Of a stretch of DNA of 64,000 nt, positions 58,982 to 64,000 are shown in pieces (positions within the stretch are counted from its first letter, which is position 1; every line of letters starts with the position of its first letter). The notes beneath the pieces are model-generated. The model did not search any database. It was not told the origin of the DNA and saw nothing but the letters and a program-made list of their open reading frames with translations. This stretch comes from Sorghum bicolor (Eukaryota > Streptophyta > Magnoliopsida > Poales > Poaceae). The DNA lies in NCBI RefSeq assembly GCF_000003195.3, contig NC_012878.2, positions 41,192,987 through 41,256,986 of the forward strand, read 5' to 3'. The position numbers were made by a program, and so were the translations under genes.

Positions 58982-60817
58982 TCTCTTTTCTGCATGAGCT
59001 TCTTGCCTGTTGGGCTTAGAGTTTCGCTTCTTCTATCCCTAGAATGTTTTTTGATGTATTTATTCTGTTCATTATTTCCAAAAATGCATCAACATCCTCC
59101 TGTGTGCAAACAACCTGGGGAAATTTTAATATATACCAAGACATGTGATAGCTAAATGGAACAGTTCCCTGAGATATTTTTTCTTAAGACAAGTTGGTCG
59201 AAAGACTTAAACTACATGTATACAGCATGACGTGTGGATCCAATCCAAACCTGTCAAAGAAAAAGTGGTGAGTAAAAAGACAACAATTTGTTAGGTATGG
59301 TGGTCTTGTCCATCCATGAATGTGCATGTGCCTCTTGAACTTGAGGTTCACTGGTAGGGGAGGTCCCGCGCGCCCTTTATTATTTTTGCATTGCATGGTA
59401 GTGTCCGTGCACCGAAGATATGAACGTCTGAGTGTCACTTTCAGTGTGCAAGAGGGAGACTGTATGTACCGTCCTCCTCCTACTCTGCCTCATAAACACT
59501 CGTTAAGATTGCGGTTTTCAGCTGCCAATATGCAAATAAGGACAATGACAAATAACTCTCTGATAAATATATTTAACCAGTAGGGGGAAAACCCTCATGA
59601 TTGCTTCAAAAAAAACAAATAATTCTCTTGAAAAAGCTAAGGATGCAACATGCTGGGTACTTAAGTAGCAACCATTCAGAATTCCTTGTGAAGGGTGTCT
59701 AGTATGTTGCTCAGAGTCAGAGAAAACATTCTGATAAGATGGCATGCAGTCAGTCCCAAAGGATGAGAGGACACGATCCAGTTGGTTCCGCTTCAGTTTT
59801 CCGTTAGGTGAGCATCAACACACACACTCCAAAAAGTCAATCATATGGAATTATGGACCGCAAAGACCTGTGTAGCAAAATGAAGAAGCTATATAATAAA
59901 GCCGATCCGTATGTATGGTATGGGCTAATCAGGAGGCGCTTTAGCAACAAATGGCCGTCAACAAGCTGAGCACCACCCTCTTTCATCATCTCTCTTCTCT
60001 AAATAAAAGCTTCTTGCGATACGGAACTAAAGCAGAGAAACATGACTGAAAATTTCGTACGCCGATCATCTCTCCATTGCCAAACTAAGAAATTCTAAGC
60101 CATTGAGAAAATTAAGTGAACTTATGTACTGAGTGTAATGTCAGTGCGTTCGTAGTCTCCAGAGTCCACAGAAGACTCCAAACTAAATGCAAGTACTCAA
60201 GAACTAGCTAGTACCGGCAAGTGTGTGCTTAGGTTATAGTTAGGTACCTCCAATCCCGTTGGTTGCTTAATTATATTGCTTGCGTTCCACTAAAGCTACT
60301 GTAATTGGGTACGACGAACGGCGGGATGCGTTGATCCATGCATGGATGGCTAGGCTACTACGCATCAGGAAGAAGACGACGACGGGATTAGCTAGCATTA
60401 GCAATAGCATACGGCCGGCAGATGGGCGGGTAGGCGAGCGATGGCCATCTAATCGTCTTCACCAGAAAGGGGCGGCTAACAAGGCGCCACCCTACCCTAC
60501 AGTCCCTTCCATCCATCCATCCATCGACTCCGCCACGAGCGAATGAAGGAGACCAATCACCCGTCGACCCATCCGGCATATCAATTTGCCCACCCTCCCC
60601 CTCCCCCGATTTGTCAGTAACTAATGAGGATCCGAATCCATAGTTTTAGCTCAGCACTGTCGGCAATGCAAGAGAATGAACACCAGTCCTTTACGACAAA
60701 GGAGGAATCCGCACAAATCCAACTCCATCTTTTGTTTGTTTGTTTTCTCTGTAAAGATAAACGTTGATTCAAAGTTTTTCCTCACTTGAATTTTTGCCCA
60801 ATCTGAGAAATGTCATG
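58982..60817. other. Intergenic DNA containing the second copy of the 57.3-kb repeat
   Basis: 59230-59515 is the partner of 57255-57560. The rest shows no gene. A CCATCCATCCATCCATC run is at about 60510. Short frames lack domains. Confidence 0.4.
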
Positions 60818-60819
60818 TA

Positions 60820-61079
60820 CTCTCTCCATTCCAAATTGTAAGTCATTCCAAGAATCTTGGAGAGTCAAACTTTTTTAAGTTTGACCAAATTTATATTATA
60901 AAATAATTATTATTATGGTACTAACTAAATATCATTAGATTCTTTTTTAATTATATTTTCATAGTATACTCACTTTACGTTACAAATCTTAGTGTTTTTC
61001 TCTATAATTTTGGTCAAACGTGAAAATGCTTTGACTCTCCAAGATTCCTGGAATGACTTACAATTTGGGATGGAGGGAG
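60820..61079. mobile_element. Stowaway MITE, 260 bp
   Basis: Ends CTCTCTCCATTCC and GGGATGGAGGGAG, flanked by TA at 60818-60819 and 61080-61081. Same subfamily and same length as 48880-49139. Confidence 0.9.
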
Positions 61080-61081
61080 TA

Positions 61082-62126
61082 GTTTTCTTCCCTAACTCCG
61101 GCAAGTTTACGATTTGGATTTGGGGGTTCGGAGTCTTACTTGAATCTAACGGGCTTATGAGAGGGATTGTCGGGGGAGAAGGTCGGCCAAGTGATTGTGG
61201 CAGGCGTGGAGGTGGCTGGGGCAAGGCGCAGTGGCGCTATCGACTGGGCAATGGGGGAAGGCGGTTGAGTAGGGCAAGGGTAGGGACATGAGAGATTGCC
61301 TGACGACATCCAGCGGGTTAGCATGGCAGCAATGGAGACGGCAAGACGCTCATGAAGATGGACAGGAGGTAGTGGCCAAGCGGGGGAGCTCAGCTGAAGA
61401 TGAAGAAGACAAGGAGGAGGCACATCCGATGGGTTCAGGGCTGGGCTGTGGTTGTTGAAGGAGGATCCCATGGTGGAGGAGCCGCCAGAGCTAGGTGGGG
61501 GGGCGGAGGCGGTGAGTGCGAGCAATGTATCTTGGTTGGACGAAGGAAGAAGAGAGAAGATAAGGTTGGGAGAGAGAGAAAGAGAGATTTGATCTAGACC
61601 CTTTATTTTATATCTAAGAGCTAAAAAATGAGGGGATAGTTGCTCTTAAATTACTACTCGGTTATGCTAATAACAATATATATATATATATATATATATA
61701 TGCAAAATGCTCGTTCTATAAATCCGCGAAGGTATTCCATTAAGAAGAGAACCTCAATTCTCAAAACAAGGCCAAGAAAAGAGATCGAAGGTGCAGAAAC
61801 ATGCGAGGCTAATTTTATATGAGACTAGCATTTTAACCATTGTTGGTTGAGAACCAGGGTTAATTCTACCGATAGCAATATCAGATGGGACCACTAGGAA
61901 TGAAATCGCAAAAAATTCACAAAATTTGAAACTTATGTGAAATTTTAACTAAAATTTGAACAATCTCATCCGAATGGAAAACAAATTTACTGGTACATAC
62001 ATATTTACCAGAGATCACTAGTAGGACCGAAAATCGCAAAATGACTGACATTCCAAACCCTGGTCACAACTAGATGCATATCACCACACTACTAGATATT
62101 ACGGTTTGTTTTATTTTATATTTGTA
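61082..62126. other. Intergenic DNA with a G-rich stretch and a TA microsatellite
   Basis: 61140-61580 is purine-rich and reads as a Pro/Ser-rich frame on the minus strand (61136-61525) with no known domain. It may be an old exon fragment, but nothing proves it. A TA repeat lies at about 61675-61701. The rest is AT-rich. Confidence 0.35.
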
Positions 62127-62128
62127 TA

Positions 62129-62382
62129 CTTCCTTCGTACCCATAACGAAAGTCGTTTTGGAGAAAATTTATGTCAAACATTAGGAATATAAATTATGAA
62201 TAACTTTTAGCTTGTTAAGTTTGAAAAATGTGAAAATTATATGAATAGATTTGTCTTGAAAAATGCTTTCGTAAAAATATACATATACCACTTTTCGATA
62301 AATATTTTTATAAAAATAAGAAGTCAAAGTTAGGCTTTAAAGACCGTGTCGTTATCCTAAACAACTTTCGGTATGGAGGGAG
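62129..62382. mobile_element. Stowaway/mariner-type MITE, 254 bp
   Basis: Ends CTTCCTTCGTACCC and GGTATGGAGGGAG, flanked by TA at 62127-62128 and 62383-62384. The interior has AACGAAAGTCGTTTTGG and the matching inverted AACAACTTTCGG. It is a different subfamily from the two 260-bp copies. Confidence 0.8.
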
Positions 62383-62384
62383 TA

Positions 62385-63132
62385 ATACTGTAATAGGGTG
62401 AGTGTAGTGTGTACTTATAATTAATTAATAATAATTCATAAAAAAACAGTGTGCTGTCCGTTATGCTCTATACTAGTATGGAATCGACACTCTTTCGTAA
62501 CACACATGAGAGAAGGATTGGTTTAGAGTTTAGACGGCCATCTTTTTGGGAATCTGGATTCAAAGCTCGTCATCAACTGTAAAAACTACCTTGACTGGTG
62601 GAGTGGAGGTGTGGCCGGGCTGCGATGGGCAGGCAATCCTTCCTTTCCAACTCGTAGGAAAAGGAGAAGTCCATGTAGTAGTTGGCCAAGTAGCGCACAG
62701 GCTCTCCGACCCGAATTTAGCTCTGCACTGCACCTAAGTTTACCTGCTTTGACCTCCCAACTCTCTCGATCTCGATGGAGCCGTTGCTTTGGGCGTGCCA
62801 TACACAAATCGCCATCGCGCGGCATCGGGCCAAGAGTGAATTTATTGCGAATTCGCTAATCCCAAATCAATCATCACCACACCAACACCACCACCTCCAC
62901 CACCCTCCGCGTGGCCATCTTCCTCCTCGCTCGACGCTCGTCTATCTCTTCTTGCCCGGCCGGTCCCGGTCTCCACTCTCCACGACCAAGTCTTGTGCCC
63001 CTCTCTCTCTCTCCCTCTCCCCTGCCACTGCCACTGCTACTATCCAATCCAAGTCGTCTGTTCCCTCTCGCCTGCACACAAGCCGCATGCCTGTCCTTCC
63101 AACCATGATCAGTGCATGATTCGGCCGTCCCC
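62385..63132 (+). other. Promoter and 5' UTR region of the right-edge gene
   Basis: No coding sequence is supported. From about 62870 the sequence becomes C/T-rich (CACCACC and CTCTCTCTCTC tracts), as in many plant 5' UTRs. The transcription start cannot be fixed. Confidence 0.4.
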
Positions 63133-63538
63133 ATGTTGCTCCGCAGTACAATCTCGCCGGCGTCCATGGAGAAGACGCGCCGCCACCGGGTGCTACTTCT
63201 GGGTGTCCTGCTGCTGCTGGTCTCCGGGCTCCCTGATCTCGGCAGCTGCAACGATGGCGAACAAGGTCTGTCAGTATGTCTCTGTTTATGTGTTTCCCTC
63301 TTCGTGTATGGCCGTGTAATGTGAGTATATATATAATAAGATAATAATTGCGCAACAATCCATGGTACCTTAACCCTAGTGTTCTCCATTTTTATGAGAG
63401 GAAGCTTTGTTAGTTGTCACTCCACTCAGTTCACGCCCCATAAGAATTTTGATATATGTTGGGGTGATGCTAACTGACTGTACCTGTAGGAGGAACTATG
63501 AACCCAGAGGAAGGTATTGCCTCTGCCTCCGAAGCTAG
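63133..63538 (+). CDS. First exons of a secreted or membrane protein gene, 3' end outside the window
   Basis: Exon 1 is 63133-63265 from ATG 63133. An in-frame ATG at 63166 (MEKTRRHRVLLLGV) is an equally likely start and gives a classic signal peptide: basic n-region, LLLGVLLLLVSGL core, then a cleavage-like SCNDGEQ. The donor is GTCTGT at 63266, the acceptor CCTGTAG at 63489, and exon 2 is 63490-63538 (GGTMNPEEGIASASEA), followed by the donor GTGAG. The phases fit, which supports a real gene. I do not recognise the family; a receptor kinase, glycosyltransferase or small secreted protein would all be compatible. Bounds cover only the part seen. Confidence 0.55.
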
Positions 63539-64000
63539 GTGAGATCTGTCAACTAATCATGAGCCGAAACAATTTTAGTTTTTTTTTCGAGAATTCCCAG
63601 TTTTGGACTGTTCCCCTAAATAAAGTGTTCATGGCTCGAACATTAGAGGCATTATTAGGCAGATTCTCATAGGCCCTGGTCAGTTCTCTCTTCTTTTTTT
63701 TCTTTTTTTTTTTGACCAATACTACCTGCAAAGCCAGTACCGAATCAGCTTTGACTTCTTCCATGTAGGCATGTAGCAGATGACACATTTTCAGCACGAG
63801 GCCTCCACTTCAATTTTCACCTGAAAACAGCAAATTTAAAAAAATCAAAGCGGATCACCTAAAGTCTGTCCACAAATATTCGGCACACCGAGATATCTAC
63901 CTTCCTGTATCACTTTTCACAAACTGCACGTACCAACTATAGTAGATAGACACAAGGGCGATCTTGGAATCATCCATTGGCTGTCAGGAATTGACAGCTG
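63539..64000. other. Probable intron 2 of the right-edge gene
   Basis: T-rich with a poly-T/poly-C-T run at about 63690-63715. No further exon is convincing before the window ends. Confidence 0.35.

Noticed and set aside
61136..61525. Pro/Ser-rich 129-codon frame on the minus strand
   Set aside because: No domain, no splice context and low complexity. It could be an old exon but cannot be supported from sequence alone.
62874..63389. 171-codon frame antisense to the right-edge gene
   Set aside because: It lies opposite a leader and first exon with consistent splice phases on the plus strand. The antisense peptide is Arg/Glu-rich without a domain.

Overview
This is a grass (Poaceae) nuclear segment, probably from a panicoid-type genome. 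The evidence is dense CACTA transposons with hairpin subterminal repeats, Stowaway and Tourist MITEs, and one GC-rich intronless plant gene. The species cannot be named from the sequence alone. Roughly two thirds of the window is transposon. Only two host genes are supported: a complete glutaredoxin-like gene with a C-terminal Cys-rich module (45034-45756, +), and the first exons of a secreted or membrane protein gene running off the right edge (63133 onward, +).

Layout. 997-14205 is CACTA copy A (genes on -). 14592 to about 22620 is copy B of the same family, inverted and truncated (genes on +). About 22621-41306 is a second CACTA family, copy D (genes on -). D is split by a non-coding LTR retrotransposon (LARD type) at 25349-34165, with 2.46-kb near-identical LTRs and a CCGAG target duplication. 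41307-49209 holds several small DNA elements and the glutaredoxin-like gene: a Stowaway, a Harbinger-like element with TAA target duplication, a hAT element with a perfect 8-bp target duplication, a 359-bp mini-CACTA with GGG target duplication, and another Stowaway. 49210-55252 is CACTA copy C, an internal-deletion relative of A. 55253-64000 is mostly anonymous intergenic DNA with a Tourist and two Stowaway elements, ending in the partial host gene.

How the CACTA genes relate. The A/B/C family carries three genes in one direction: a two-exon GRF zinc-finger protein with a C-terminal membrane segment, a TNP2-type transposase (Transposase_21), and an eight-exon Transposase_24-like protein fused to a Ulp1-type SUMO-protease domain. 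D carries the last two. All TNP2 copies are broken. A has nonsense and frameshift changes, C has a nonsense codon and an 8-bp deletion, and D has frameshifts and stops. In B the transposase is deleted. Each promoter that can be located lies next to an array of the element's subterminal hairpins, with a TATA-like box at the array edge. The array is therefore present at the ends and again in the middle of the element, in two unrelated families.

The most interesting points are: (1) this duplicated hairpin-plus-TATA module; (2) the GRF-membrane protein as a regular transposon gene; (3) the in-frame TNP2-Ulp1 joint in C; (4) a satellite-like higher-order repeat (about 170-bp monomers in 680-bp units) inside A; (5) the A/B inverted pair; and (6) a diverged third LTR inside the LARD. 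I do not see a new defence or biosynthetic system. The unusual biology here is transposon architecture.
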